Below, in pieces: positions 1 to 8,490 of a stretch of DNA of 64,000 bases (position 1 is its first letter; each line of letters begins with the position of its first letter). The stretch is from NCBI RefSeq assembly GCF_910586915.1, contig NZ_CAJULN010000001.1:124001-188000 (forward strand), given 5' to 3'. The position numbers and the translations under genes were made by a program. The notes under the pieces were generated by a model. It saw only the letters and a program-made list of their open reading frames with translations, did no database searches and was not told where the DNA came from. The DNA comes from an uncultured Bacteroides sp. (GTDB taxonomy: Bacteria; Bacteroidota; Bacteroidia; Bacteroidales; Bacteroidaceae).

Positions 1-438
1 GATTTGTTTGTATATCTTTGGGAGCATCGCGATCTCCTCCCTTCGCTTCATAACCCGAATGCTTATCTCTTTACGCTGGTACGCAACCGTTGCATAGATT
101 ATCTGCGCAAGGAGATGAACCGCGAAGCGCATAAAGGTGTGCTTTCCGAAGTGGAGAATAAAGAAATGGAACTGAAACTTTATTCGTTGGAGAAGTTTGA
201 CGAAGACCATTTGTCTGACGCCGATATCGAACAACTGCTGCACCGCGCTATTGACAACTTGCCCGAACGCTGTAGGGAGATATTTATTATGAGCCGCTTG
301 CAGAACTTGCGTTATAAAGAGATTGCTGATAAACTGAACATCTCTCCTAATACGGTAGAAAATCAAATAGTGATAGCCTTGCGCAAGCTGAAAGATGAAC
401 TCAAGGATTACTTTCCATTGTTTCTTTTCATTATATAA
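1..438 (+). CDS. ECF-type RNA polymerase sigma-70 factor (5' end outside window)
   Basis: The frame is open from base 1, so the true start lies upstream of the window. The visible 145 residues carry the end of sigma region 2, with the pattern NRCIDYLRKE, and a complete region 4. Region 4 shows LPERCREIFIMSRLQNLRYKEIAD followed by a helix-turn-helix around NISPNTVENQI, here quoted in parts. This is the usual layout of a Bacteroides ECF factor that activates a susC/susD operon once its FecR partner releases it. The FecR-like gene at 769 and the STN-bearing SusC at 1872 fit that job. The gap to fecR is unusually long and filled by a palindromic repeat. The C-terminal end, after LKDELKDY, is hydrophobic and may reflect a shifted stop. 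Confidence 0.9.
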   Translation, partial: DLFVYLWEHRDLLPSLHNPNAYLFTLVRNRCIDYLRKEMNREAHKGVLSEVENKEMELKLYSLEKFDEDHLSDADIEQLLHRAIDNLPERCREIFIMSRLQNLRYKEIADKLNISPNTVENQIVIALRKLKDELKDYFPLFLFII

Positions 439-505
439 ATATCCTTTTTCGGATGTATGGTGTGAAGTTCCCCTTTCCCTATCTCCCAAACGATGTATTT
501 GTACG

Positions 506-649
506 CTAATAATCAGCCTGTTACAGCGCATATATGCGCTGCGTGCAGGACATATAGATGCTGGCCGTTGGCTCTCTATCTCCTGCACGCAGGACATATA
601 TGCGGTGAAAATAGCATCTATATACGCTGCAAATGAGTTATCTGGAGCG
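506..649. repeat. Palindromic intergenic repeat, family B, copy 1
   Basis: The 330-base space between the sigma and fecR genes holds no convincing gene. Instead it carries a mosaic of inverted repeats. An 18-bp perfect palindrome, CAGCGCATATATGCGCTG, lies at 524-541. GCGTGCAGGA near 540 pairs with TCCTGCACGC near 580. TATAGATGCT pairs with AGCATCTATA near 613. A related copy, in opposite orientation, lies at 55726-55874. Both begin with a TAATAATCA segment followed by GTTACAGCGCATATA. The element is probably a dispersed non-coding repeat. Whether it acts as a transcript processing site or a terminator is unknown. Confidence 0.75.
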
Positions 650-768
650 TGAAAATGGCAGATTATCATGTTGATTTCTAATCAATTATTCTTTTTCTTC
701 AAAAAAGTTGGTTTTTCCTTTAGTGGATTTCACAGATTGCCTCGTCTTATTCATAGAAAGCATAGATT

Positions 769-1734
769 ATGAATGAATTAATTGATAAATATTTTGCTAA
801 GCGCATCACGGTCGAAGAAAAACAGTTTCTTTTTACTTCGATGGAGGAGGATGAAACGTTGAAGAAGGAATTTCTTCAAATGCAAAATGCAGTTGCCCTT
901 GCCGGATGGGTGTCTTGCGACGGAGACGGAGAACTCAGCCGCGAGGGCAAGAAGCGTTTTATGCAATTCCTTTTTAGGAAGAGGATGAAACGTACGTTGG
1001 TGCTTTCGATGAAATACGCTGCTGTTGTGTGCCTGCTGGCAGTTGCCACTTTTTTTGTGACTGCACACTATATGTCCGAACAATCCGGAAGAAGATTTAC
1101 GGTTGTTACCGCGCCGAAAGGACAGCGTGTGAAGGTGGATTTGCCCGACGGGACAGTTGCATGGCTCAGTCCTTGCAGCCAGTTGCGCTTTTCCGCTTCG
1201 TTCAACGACAAAAACCGTATCGTAGAACTGGACGGAGCCACTTTCTTTGATGTAGCAAAGAATCCGGACAAACCCTTTGTCGTTGCGGCCAAACAATATC
1301 GCGTGCAAGTGCTGGGTACAAAGTTCCATGTATCAGCTTATGCCGAGAGTCCCGAATTTGAAACAGATTTGGTAGAAGGAGCAGTACACATATACGATTC
1401 GAACAACGCCCGGAATGAACTCTTTCTTCAACCTAAGGAAAAGGCTGTGTTGTGTGACGATAAGTTGGTAAAGCACCCGTCGTGCTTCGATAATGAAGAG
1501 TATTTGAAAAACGGCATCATCTCTTTCCAGTCCGAAACTTTTGGGAAAGTAATCAACCAGGTCTCCCTATGGAATGAGGTGCACTTCACCATCAGGCAAT
1601 CGGTAGACTTGACAAAGAAAATATCCGGCAAGTTCAGGCAAAGCGATACCGTAGAAAGTATACTGAAAGCCTTGCAGGGAGTCACTCCTTTTAAATATAC
1701 CATCGTTGACGAAAATCAGATAATCATTTATTGA
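769..1734 (+). CDS. FecR-family anti-sigma factor
   Basis: A 321-residue inner-membrane regulator. The first ~75 residues form the cytoplasmic part that would hold the ECF sigma factor. One transmembrane helix spans residues ~82-99. The periplasmic FecR domain starts near residue 110, with the pattern APKGQRVKVDLPDGT and later LDGATFFDVAKN and VLGTKFHV. The final ~70 residues match the C-terminal DUF4974 fold typical of Bacteroides FecR proteins, which contacts the STN domain of the partner transporter. It lies just before a SusC with an STN domain, so signal flow from SusC through FecR to the sigma factor is the likely circuit. The start ATG at 769 follows a run with no other good candidate. 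Confidence 0.95.
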   Translation: MNELIDKYFAKRITVEEKQFLFTSMEEDETLKKEFLQMQNAVALAGWVSCDGDGELSREGKKRFMQFLFRKRMKRTLVLSMKYAAVVCLLAVATFFVTAHYMSEQSGRRFTVVTAPKGQRVKVDLPDGTVAWLSPCSQLRFSASFNDKNRIVELDGATFFDVAKNPDKPFVVAAKQYRVQVLGTKFHVSAYAESPEFETDLVEGAVHIYDSNNARNELFLQPKEKAVLCDDKLVKHPSCFDNEEYLKNGIISFQSETFGKVINQVSLWNEVHFTIRQSVDLTKKISGKFRQSDTVESILKALQGVTPFKYTIVDENQIIIY

Positions 1735-1871
1735 AAACACACTTTGTTAAATCTTTAATTAAACAATGAAAAGCCTATGAAGTAAAAACACCGGATTCAA
1801 AAAGTCAATATCGTTGACAATTTCTCTTCAAAAAAACAAAAAAAATATTAACCTTATTACATTGCAAAAGT

Positions 1872-4800
1872 ATGAAAAAAAACTTATTGCTAACTTCGTA
1901 TGTACTTAAACAACGTGAATTAGAACAAATCCTGCGAATTATGAAATGCACAGTCTTGCTGTTATTCTTACTTATATTTCAAGCCAATGCCGGTCGGGTA
2001 AGTTCGCAAAATGCAAGAGTCAGTATCAACCGCGACCAACCGAGGCTGAAAGAACTGATGGCGGAGATAGAGAAACAGACCGATTATCTTTTCATCTATA
2101 GCGACGCCGAAATCAACGCCGAGCTCCGTGTCAACGTCAAGAAAGGCACACACCGCGTGGCAGACCTGCTGAACGGAGTGCTGTCGGCCAACAACATCTC
2201 TTACAATTTCTCCAATAACTACATTTCCCTGCACCTCCGCAAGACGCCGCCTGCGGATGCTGCACAAGAAAGGCAACAGCAGTCGAAGAAGAACACCGTC
2301 AACGTTTCGGGTACGGTGGTCGATCCTGCCGGTATTCCGGTCATCGGCGTCAACATCAAGCTGAAAGGCGACAAAGGACAGGGCACCATTTCGGATATCG
2401 ACGGAAACTTCAGACTGCAAGTGCCCGCCAATGGAGTATTGGTATTTACCTATATCGGATATAAAATGGAGGAAGTGCCGGTCAACGGCAAGTCGGTGTT
2501 TAAAGTAACAATGACCGAAGACACCAAAGCACTCGACGAAGTGGTGGTGACCGCTTTGGGTATCAAGCGCGAAGAAAAAGCTTTGGGATATGCCATTCAG
2601 AAAGTGAGCGGAGAAAACATCAACACCGTGAAGACGGTAGACGTAGGCACCTCCCTTACGGGCAAAGTGGCAGGACTGAATATCGAAAACAGTACGGAGT
2701 TCAACGCAGCTCCCAAATTACTGCTGCGTGGTGAAAGCCCGTTGCTTGTCATCGACGGAGTGCCTTACGGCAATGTGGGCCTGAGAGACATTGCTGCAGA
2801 TGACATTGAATCTATCGACGTGCTGAAAGGTGCCACCGCATCCGCGCTGTATGGTGCACGCGGCGGTGCGGGAGTTGTGATGATTACCACTAAAAAAGGA
2901 AAAGAAGAAGGCTTGCACGTAAGTGTGAATAGCAGTACCATGTTTCAGGCCGGCTATCTGATGCTGCCCGAAGTGCAATCGGGATATAGCTCGGGCATAG
3001 GGGGCAAATATAATTCCGACGACTTCGTGTGGGGAGACAAACTCGACATCGGACGCACGGCCGTACAGTACGACCCCATTACGCACGAATGGGTAGAGAG
3101 CCCGTTGGTATCCAAAGGGAAAAACAACTTCAGAAATTTCCTTGAAAACAGCTTTGTTACCAATAATAATGTAAGCATCAGCCAAAAAGGCAAATACGGA
3201 AGTGTACGCACCTCGCTCACTCATGTCTACAATAAAGGCCAGTATCCCAATACGAAGCTGAACAAGATAAGTTATTCGGTATCGGGAGACATGAAGTGGA
3301 AAAAGTTCTCCTTCGATGGCGGACTCACTTACAACAAACGTTTTTATCCGCAGAACTATGGCACCGGATATGGCAAAGGCGGTTATCTGTACAACCTCCT
3401 TGTGTGGACAGGGCCCGATTACGACGTGCGCGATTTCAAAAACTACTGGGTGAAGCCTGACGAACAGCAAAACTGGATGTACGAGAAATGGTATGACAAC
3501 CCTTACTTCATAGCCAACGAAATAACGCGTTCGAGCAATTATGACATCACCAATGCATATGCCAATGTGAATTATGAGTTTGCTCCGTGGCTCAAAGCAA
3601 CCTTGCGTTCGGGTATCGACTCCTATAGCGAAAGAAAAGAGTGGCGCAATCCGAAGAGCGCTCACGCCGGCTGGGACGAAAACGGCTATTATGAAATGGA
3701 ACGTAACGGCGGCTTTAGTATGAACCACGACCTGATGCTCAACGCTTCGCATAAGTTCGGCGACTTTACGCTCGATGCTTATGTGGGAGGAACGATGTAC
3801 TACTATTATGACGACCAAGTGCAGGGAAATACCGAAGGCGGACTCACGGTTCCCGGTTTTTACTCCTTGAAAGCATCCGTCGACCCGGCTTCCACCTCCA
3901 GTACGTATAAAAGCAAACAGTTGAACAGTCTGTGGGGACGTTTCTCCGCATCATGGAAGAGTGCAGTCTTTGTCGATGTGACCGGACGTAACGACTGGTC
4001 GTCTACGTTGGCTGCCGACGCACGTTCTTATTTCTATCCTTCGGTATCGGGCAGTGTAGTGTTGAGCGAATTGGCAGAGTTGCCCGAGTGGCTTTCGTTC
4101 TGGAAGATTCGCGGTTCGTGGACGCGTACGAAGAAAGACCTTGCCGTGTATGAAATCAATAATGTATATAGTGTGTCGAGCGATGCCTGGAACGGTATGA
4201 GTTCGGCTGCATATCCTACTTCTATCCGTGGTTCGCTGATTAAGCCGAAAACGTCCGATTCGTGGGAAATAGGTACGAATATCAATTTCTTCAACAACAG
4301 GCTGTGCGTAGATTTGGCCTACTACAACACGCTGAATTATAATTTGACCCGCAGTGCCACCGTCAGCGGGGCTTCCGGATTCGGCAGCACGTTGATAAAC
4401 TACGAAGAAGAGCAGTTGCGCAGAGGTGTGGAACTGACCGTGTCGGGAGATATCATACAGACACACGACTGGCATTGGAATGCAATGTTTAACTGGGCGC
4501 GCGACCGTTATTTCTACGATAAGGTGGATAAACTCTATTCTACACAAAAGGAATACGTAGCGGCGGGCAAACGCTGGGACTGGCTGGATGTGAAGGACTG
4601 GGAACGCGATGCACAGGGAAACATCATTCACGGCGCCGACGGATTGCCGATACAAAGTGATTATCCCACACTGATAGGTTACGAATATCCCGACTGGGTA
4701 TGGGGATTGACCAATACGCTTCGTTATAAGGACTTCACCCTGAGCTTCACTATCGACGGACGCGTAGGCGGACTTTCCTACAATAAAATGGTGCAATCGT

Positions 4801-5267
4801 TGTGGAATACCGGAGCGCATCCCGATTCGGACAACCAGTGGCGATATGACGAAGTGGTGAACAATAAGATTAATTATATCGGCCAGGGAGTGAAAGTCGT
4901 GTCGGGTTCCGTAGAACGCGATGCCGACGGAAAGATTGTGAAGGATACGCGTGTGTTTGCCCCCAATGACAAAGCAGTGTCTTATCAGTCGTATATGCGC
5001 AAGTACAACCCGAATGCGGGCAGTCCGGTACGCCAGAATTACCAACTGGAGACTTTCATGAAATTGCGCGACCTTTCGCTCACTTACAATATGCCCAAGA
5101 AAATGTATCAGAAGTTGGGCTTGAACGGACTTTCCATAAGCCTTGTTGGGCAAAACCTGTTGATATGGACTAAGGAGTATCAGTTCTCCGACCCGGATGT
5201 GGGCAGTGACGACTTAAATTCACCTTCCATTCGCAATATCGGATTTAATGTGAAGTTTAACTTTTAA
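1872..5267 (+). CDS. SusC/RagA-family TonB-dependent transporter with STN signalling domain
   Basis: An outer-membrane glycan importer of 1131 residues, energised by TonB. Order of parts: a long N-terminus with a hydrophobic signal segment at ~27-40; an STN (secretin/TonB) domain at ~53-125, which signals to FecR; a carboxypeptidase-regulatory-like domain at ~145-225; a plug with the LDEVVVTALG motif near 230 and a TonB-box-like region; then the 22-strand barrel ending in an aromatic C-terminal strand (NVKFNF). The STN domain matches the upstream sigma/FecR pair. SusD follows after 14 bases, so the two form one operon. An internal ATG at 1941 is a possible alternative start, but 1872 keeps the N-terminus common to STN-type SusC proteins. 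Substrate cannot be read from the sequence. Confidence 0.95.
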   Translation: MKKNLLLTSYVLKQRELEQILRIMKCTVLLLFLLIFQANAGRVSSQNARVSINRDQPRLKELMAEIEKQTDYLFIYSDAEINAELRVNVKKGTHRVADLLNGVLSANNISYNFSNNYISLHLRKTPPADAAQERQQQSKKNTVNVSGTVVDPAGIPVIGVNIKLKGDKGQGTISDIDGNFRLQVPANGVLVFTYIGYKMEEVPVNGKSVFKVTMTEDTKALDEVVVTALGIKREEKALGYAIQKVSGENINTVKTVDVGTSLTGKVAGLNIENSTEFNAAPKLLLRGESPLLVIDGVPYGNVGLRDIAADDIESIDVLKGATASALYGARGGAGVVMITTKKGKEEGLHVSVNSSTMFQAGYLMLPEVQSGYSSGIGGKYNSDDFVWGDKLDIGRTAVQYDPITHEWVESPLVSKGKNNFRNFLENSFVTNNNVSISQKGKYGSVRTSLTHVYNKGQYPNTKLNKISYSVSGDMKWKKFSFDGGLTYNKRFYPQNYGTGYGKGGYLYNLLVWTGPDYDVRDFKNYWVKPDEQQNWMYEKWYDNPYFIANEITRSSNYDITNAYANVNYEFAPWLKATLRSGIDSYSERKEWRNPKSAHAGWDENGYYEMERNGGFSMNHDLMLNASHKFGDFTLDAYVGGTMYYYYDDQVQGNTEGGLTVPGFYSLKASVDPASTSSTYKSKQLNSLWGRFSASWKSAVFVDVTGRNDWSSTLAADARSYFYPSVSGSVVLSELAELPEWLSFWKIRGSWTRTKKDLAVYEINNVYSVSSDAWNGMSSAAYPTSIRGSLIKPKTSDSWEIGTNINFFNNRLCVDLAYYNTLNYNLTRSATVSGASGFGSTLINYEEEQLRRGVELTVSGDIIQTHDWHWNAMFNWARDRYFYDKVDKLYSTQKEYVAAGKRWDWLDVKDWERDAQGNIIHGADGLPIQSDYPTLIGYEYPDWVWGLTNTLRYKDFTLSFTIDGRVGGLSYNKMVQSLWNTGAHPDSDNQWRYDEVVNNKINYIGQGVKVVSGSVERDADGKIVKDTRVFAPNDKAVSYQSYMRKYNPNAGSPVRQNYQLETFMKLRDLSLTYNMPKKMYQKLGLNGLSISLVGQNLLIWTKEYQFSDPDVGSDDLNSPSIRNIGFNVKFNF

Positions 5268-5281
5268 TGTAACATGAAATT

Positions 5282-6802
5282 ATGAAAAAACTCAGTATAT
5301 ATTTAGTCTCTGCATGGATGATGCTTGTTGCGGTGTGCTCATGCACAAGTTTTGACGAATTGAACACGAATCCGGATGCTACCACCAAAGTCAGTCCGGA
5401 GATGATTGCTACCAATCTGATTTTGAACATTACCACTCCGTCAACTGCCAAGTCTTTTTTCAACAGCAGTTTTATGATGAAATACATGGCCTGGGGCGAA
5501 GGAGCGGCTTCTTATCAGTACAACAAATTCGGCCGCAGCGATTTTGGTGTATATTACAAACTCATCAGTGCGCAGAAGATGGTAGAGCTTTCCGAAGGAT
5601 ACAATCAGGAGGCTTATATCGGATTGGCAAAGTTTGTGGAAGCCTATAAAATGTATTACCTCACTATGGAAGTGGGCGATATACCCTACAGCGATGCTTT
5701 GAAAGGAGAAGAAGGCGGCATCAAGCCGACATATGACACACAGAAAGAAGTGATGTTGCAGATATTGCGGAGCCTGGAAGAATCGTACGACTATTTCTCG
5801 AAAGCCAAAGATTTCGACGGCGACCCTATGATGGGTGGCAGCATAGAAAGGTGGAAAAAGACTGTAACGGCTTTGCAGTTGAAAGTACTGTTAAACCTGT
5901 CGCTGAAAGTGTCGGACCCGGACTTGAATGTAAAACAACGGTTTGCGCATATTGTAGCCAATGCTTCATTGATGGAGTCGAACGACGACAATTTCCAGGT
6001 AGTGTTTTCTGCCAAGAAGGGACAACGCTATCCGACCTACAAGGACGATTTCAACTATAGTCAGTACCCCATGTTGTCTGTTACCCTTATCGATGTGCTG
6101 AAGAAGTTTAAAGATAACCGCTTGTTCTATTACGCAGAGCCGGCGGCGGCTAAAATAAACGAAGGTATCGCCGGAGATTCGTGGGAAGCGTATGTAGGAG
6201 TTGACCCTTCCGCCCCCAATAGTGATATCATGGCAATCTACGGCAAAAAAGAGTTCTGTAACATCAACTTGCGTTACAAAGAAAATCCTGCGGGCGAGCC
6301 GTTTATAACATTAGGCTATGCCGAGCAGAACTTCATTTTGGCGGAGGCTGCGTTGAGAGGATGGATTAGCGGTTCGGCCGACACTTATTATAAGAAAGGT
6401 ATCGAAGCAAGTATGCGTTTTATAGCCGACAATACGGCCGATGAATATTGTCATCAGCATCCGATAACGGATGCATATATTACCGAATATCTCAATAGTC
6501 CCGAAATCCAACTCACCGAAGGTAGGGACAACGGTTTGGAAATGGTGCTTACCCAGCGCTATTTGGCGGGCTTTCTCCATTTTCCCTGGGATGCTTATTA
6601 TGACCACCGCCGTACAGGATATCCGGAGATGCCGATGAATGAGGAGACCAATCAGAATGAAGTGAGCACACAGTTTCCCAAACGCTGGATGTATCCGCAG
6701 TCTGAGCTTGACTATAACAGCGAGAATGTGAAAGAAGCCATCATGAGACAGTATGGAGGAGAGGATAATCATAACTCCTTGATGTGGATTCTTCAAGAGT
6801 AA
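5282..6802 (+). CDS. SusD/RagB-like nutrient-binding outer-membrane lipoprotein (SusD-like_2 type)
   Basis: A 506-residue surface lipoprotein that forms the lid on its SusC partner and binds the imported ligand. The signal peptide ends in a lipobox with Cys21 the likely lipidated residue (VCSC). The N-terminal FDELNTNPDAT pattern and the helical TPR-like body (ALQLKVLLNLSLKV, FILAEAALRG) fit the SusD-like_2 branch. It starts 14 bases after the SusC stop, so translation is probably coupled. The ligand is unknown. Confidence 0.93.
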   Translation: MKKLSIYLVSAWMMLVAVCSCTSFDELNTNPDATTKVSPEMIATNLILNITTPSTAKSFFNSSFMMKYMAWGEGAASYQYNKFGRSDFGVYYKLISAQKMVELSEGYNQEAYIGLAKFVEAYKMYYLTMEVGDIPYSDALKGEEGGIKPTYDTQKEVMLQILRSLEESYDYFSKAKDFDGDPMMGGSIERWKKTVTALQLKVLLNLSLKVSDPDLNVKQRFAHIVANASLMESNDDNFQVVFSAKKGQRYPTYKDDFNYSQYPMLSVTLIDVLKKFKDNRLFYYAEPAAAKINEGIAGDSWEAYVGVDPSAPNSDIMAIYGKKEFCNINLRYKENPAGEPFITLGYAEQNFILAEAALRGWISGSADTYYKKGIEASMRFIADNTADEYCHQHPITDAYITEYLNSPEIQLTEGRDNGLEMVLTQRYLAGFLHFPWDAYYDHRRTGYPEMPMNEETNQNEVSTQFPKRWMYPQSELDYNSENVKEAIMRQYGGEDNHNSLMWILQE

Positions 6803-6820
6803 TTCGGTATGTATGACGCT

Positions 6821-6928
6821 ATGAGAAGAGTCTTGTTAAGTGTATTTTTTGCAGCACAGGTCGTTATGGCCTGTGCGCAAGTTTACCCTGTGCGTGCAGA
6901 GTTGGATAATAAAGAATCCTTTTGGTGA
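6821..6928 (+). pseudogene. Short broken start of a secreted/lipoprotein gene (possible metallophosphoesterase remnant)
   Basis: An ATG at 6821 opens a 35-codon frame, MRRVLLSVFFAAQVVMACAQ, which looks like a signal peptide with a lipobox Cys. It continues with VYPVRAELDNKESFW and then hits TGA. The segment ELDNKESFW resembles the first residues of mature Bacteroides metallophosphoesterases, which go on to a PDTQ-type metal motif, but nothing downstream in any frame continues it. I read it as the leftover 5' end of a gene lost by deletion, placed where a phosphoesterase gene often follows susD. It could instead be a genuine tiny lipoprotein. Confidence 0.4.
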
Positions 6929-7048
6929 GAACGTTTTCTCCCATCTTTGCACTTTCGCCCCATACGGCGGATAAGGCATGGCGAACCGAAGCGTATGACC
7001 GGTTTACTATTGAAATCGAATAAATTACTAACTTATATAATATCTGAT

Positions 7049-8041
7049 ATGAAACGTTTAAATGTATTATTGGCCCTCGTGCTATGTATGGGATTGCAGT
7101 TTGTTGCCGCACAAACATCAACTCTCAAATTCAATAAAGACGGCAAGTTTAAGATTGTACAGTTTACCGACGTACATTATATCTATAATGACGCGCGTTC
7201 GGCTATCTCCATCGAACGCATCAATCAGGTGTTGGATGTGGAAAAACCCGATTTGGTGCTTTTCACCGGCGACTTGATTTACGGCAAACCGGCGGAAGAG
7301 AGTATGCGTACCGTTCTCAATCAGGTATCGAAAAGAAACCTGCCGTTTGCTGTGATGTTTGGCAATCACGATGACGAACAAGGTCTTTCACGCAAAGAAT
7401 TGTTCGAGATAATACGGTCGGTACCATGCAATCTGACCGCAACCACTCCGGACATTGCGGGAGTAACTAATTTTATTCTTCCAGTCCGTTCGTCGGATGG
7501 TGCAAAGGATGCGGCGGTGCTTTATTGTATCGATTCACACTCTTACTCGCAGATTAAAGGGGTGGGAGGATACGATTATATCAAAATGAATCAGATACAA
7601 TGGTACAAAGAGAACAGTAAGCGGTTTGCCGATAAGAATGGCGGTGCTCCTGTTCCTTCGTATGCGTTTTTCCACATCGCTTTGCCGGAGTACAATCAGG
7701 CGGCAGCTTCCGAAGAAGCCGTCCTTTATGGCATCCGCAAAGAAAGAGCGTGTGCTCCTCAGCTTAATTCAGGCTTCTTTACTGCCATGAAAGAGATGGG
7801 CGATGTGAAGGGGGTATTCGTAGGACACGACCACGATGATGATTATACTGTGTTCTGGAAAGGTATTTTGCTGGCTTATGGACGCTACACGGGAGGAAAT
7901 ACGGTGTACAATCATTTGTCCAACGGTGCCCGTGTGATTGAACTGGACGAGCATACGCCCGACAGCTTTAAAACATGGATTCGCTTGAAAGACGGTGTGG
8001 AACAGTCAGTTGTGTGCCCGGCGGATTTTGTGAAGAAGTGA
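7049..8041 (+). CDS. Secreted calcineurin-like metallophosphoesterase
   Basis: A 330-residue exported phosphoesterase. The start at 7049 is chosen because it gives a clean signal peptide (MKRLNVLLALVLCMGLQFVA-A), while the longer frame from 6947 adds a basic, non-export N-terminus. Metal-binding motifs are in family order: FTDVH at ~39-43, FTGDLI near 84, FGNHDD near 110 and GHDHDDD near 260. It probably cleaves phosphate esters in the periplasm. It lies about 250 bases after susD and may belong to the same regulon, acting on a phosphorylated glycan or lipid taken up by that locus. A CATCTTTG box near 6934 could give it its own promoter. Confidence 0.9.
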   Translation: MKRLNVLLALVLCMGLQFVAAQTSTLKFNKDGKFKIVQFTDVHYIYNDARSAISIERINQVLDVEKPDLVLFTGDLIYGKPAEESMRTVLNQVSKRNLPFAVMFGNHDDEQGLSRKELFEIIRSVPCNLTATTPDIAGVTNFILPVRSSDGAKDAAVLYCIDSHSYSQIKGVGGYDYIKMNQIQWYKENSKRFADKNGGAPVPSYAFFHIALPEYNQAAASEEAVLYGIRKERACAPQLNSGFFTAMKEMGDVKGVFVGHDHDDDYTVFWKGILLAYGRYTGGNTVYNHLSNGARVIELDEHTPDSFKTWIRLKDGVEQSVVCPADFVKK

Positions 8042-8071
8042 TGGCGTGAAATGGCCTTTGAACGGAGATAG

Positions 8072-8110
8072 GGTGTAGGGAAAGAAATATTTTCCCTCAC
8101 CGTTTTTATT
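8072..8110 (+). terminator. Intrinsic terminator after the metallophosphoesterase gene
   Basis: A GGTGTAGGGAAA arm pairs with TTTTCCCTCACC across a short AT-rich loop, followed by a T-rich stretch (GTTTTTATTT). It lies 30 bases after the stop codon at 8041 and closes the SusCD/phosphoesterase locus. Confidence 0.7.
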
Positions 8111-8188
8111 TAATACAACCTCACCTCCCCACATAGCGGCATATCCATTCATCTCATAACTTCTTTTCGCTTTTTCATTTTTGCGGGC

Positions 8189-8251
8189 AAAAAAAAGGAG
8201 CAACGCCTTGCTCCAACCTTTGTTAACCTTAAATCTAATACTATGAAAAAC
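8189..8251 (-). ncRNA. Small RNA gene, copy 1 (~60 nt, with its own promoter and terminator)
   Basis: Reading the minus strand, a TACCTTTG -7 box at 8258-8265 and a TTTG -33 box at 8285-8288 are separated by 19 nt, the Bacteroides promoter layout. Transcription should begin near 8251. The RNA then runs through CATAGTATTAGATTTAAGG and TTAACAAAGGTT and ends in a perfect hairpin (GGAGCAA, loop, TTGCTCC at 8197-8214) followed by a run of eight U. About 60 bases are identical to a second copy at 32754-32818, whose promoter boxes differ slightly but keep their positions. No open reading frame is present. Conservation of promoter, body and terminator together argues for a real small RNA rather than a chance repeat. 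Its targets are unknown. Confidence 0.75.
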
Positions 8252-8257
8252 ACATTG

Positions 8258-8288
8258 CAAAGGTACGGACTTTTGTGAAATTAGCAAA
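8258..8288 (-). promoter_or_regulatory. Promoter of small RNA copy 1
   Basis: On the minus strand TTTG (8285-8288), 19 nt, then TACCTTTG (8258-8265), matching the TTTG/TANNTTTG consensus of the Bacteroides housekeeping sigma factor. It sits directly upstream of the small RNA body. Confidence 0.7.
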
Positions 8289-8412
8289 TTATCCAAGAAA
8301 AACAGTATGTTTTATAACACGTTTTAATACTTTTCTCCTTTTTGTTAAGAAAAATGCGTGTCCTTTTTAAAACTATGCAACACTTATTTTGAAAACTCAA
8401 ACCCGGCATACC

Positions 8413-8444
8413 GTTGATTCTCTGCCGGAAAAGCTCTATCTTTG
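8413..8444 (+). promoter_or_regulatory. mutS promoter
   Basis: GTTG at 8413-8416, 20 nt, then a perfect TATCTTTG -7 box at 8437-8444. The mutS start lies 46 bases further on, after a good ribosome site (AAAAGGAGAGAG). Confidence 0.7.
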
Positions 8445-8490
8445 CAAAAATATTGCATTTATTTACTATCAATAAAAAGGAGAGAGAACC

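Noticed and set aside
395..652. 85-residue plus-strand frame after the sigma gene
   Set aside because: It lies mostly in the palindromic repeat and has no plausible ribosome site or family pattern.
2718..3818. 366-residue minus-strand frame inside susC
   Set aside because: Antisense shadow of a gene with strong codon bias; composition is His/Val/Ile-rich with no domain.
8189..8288. Start of a small protein at the ATGAAAAA word in the plus strand of the small RNA repeats
   Set aside because: The frame after ATG differs between the two copies and ends or drifts at once, while promoter and terminator on the minus strand are conserved.
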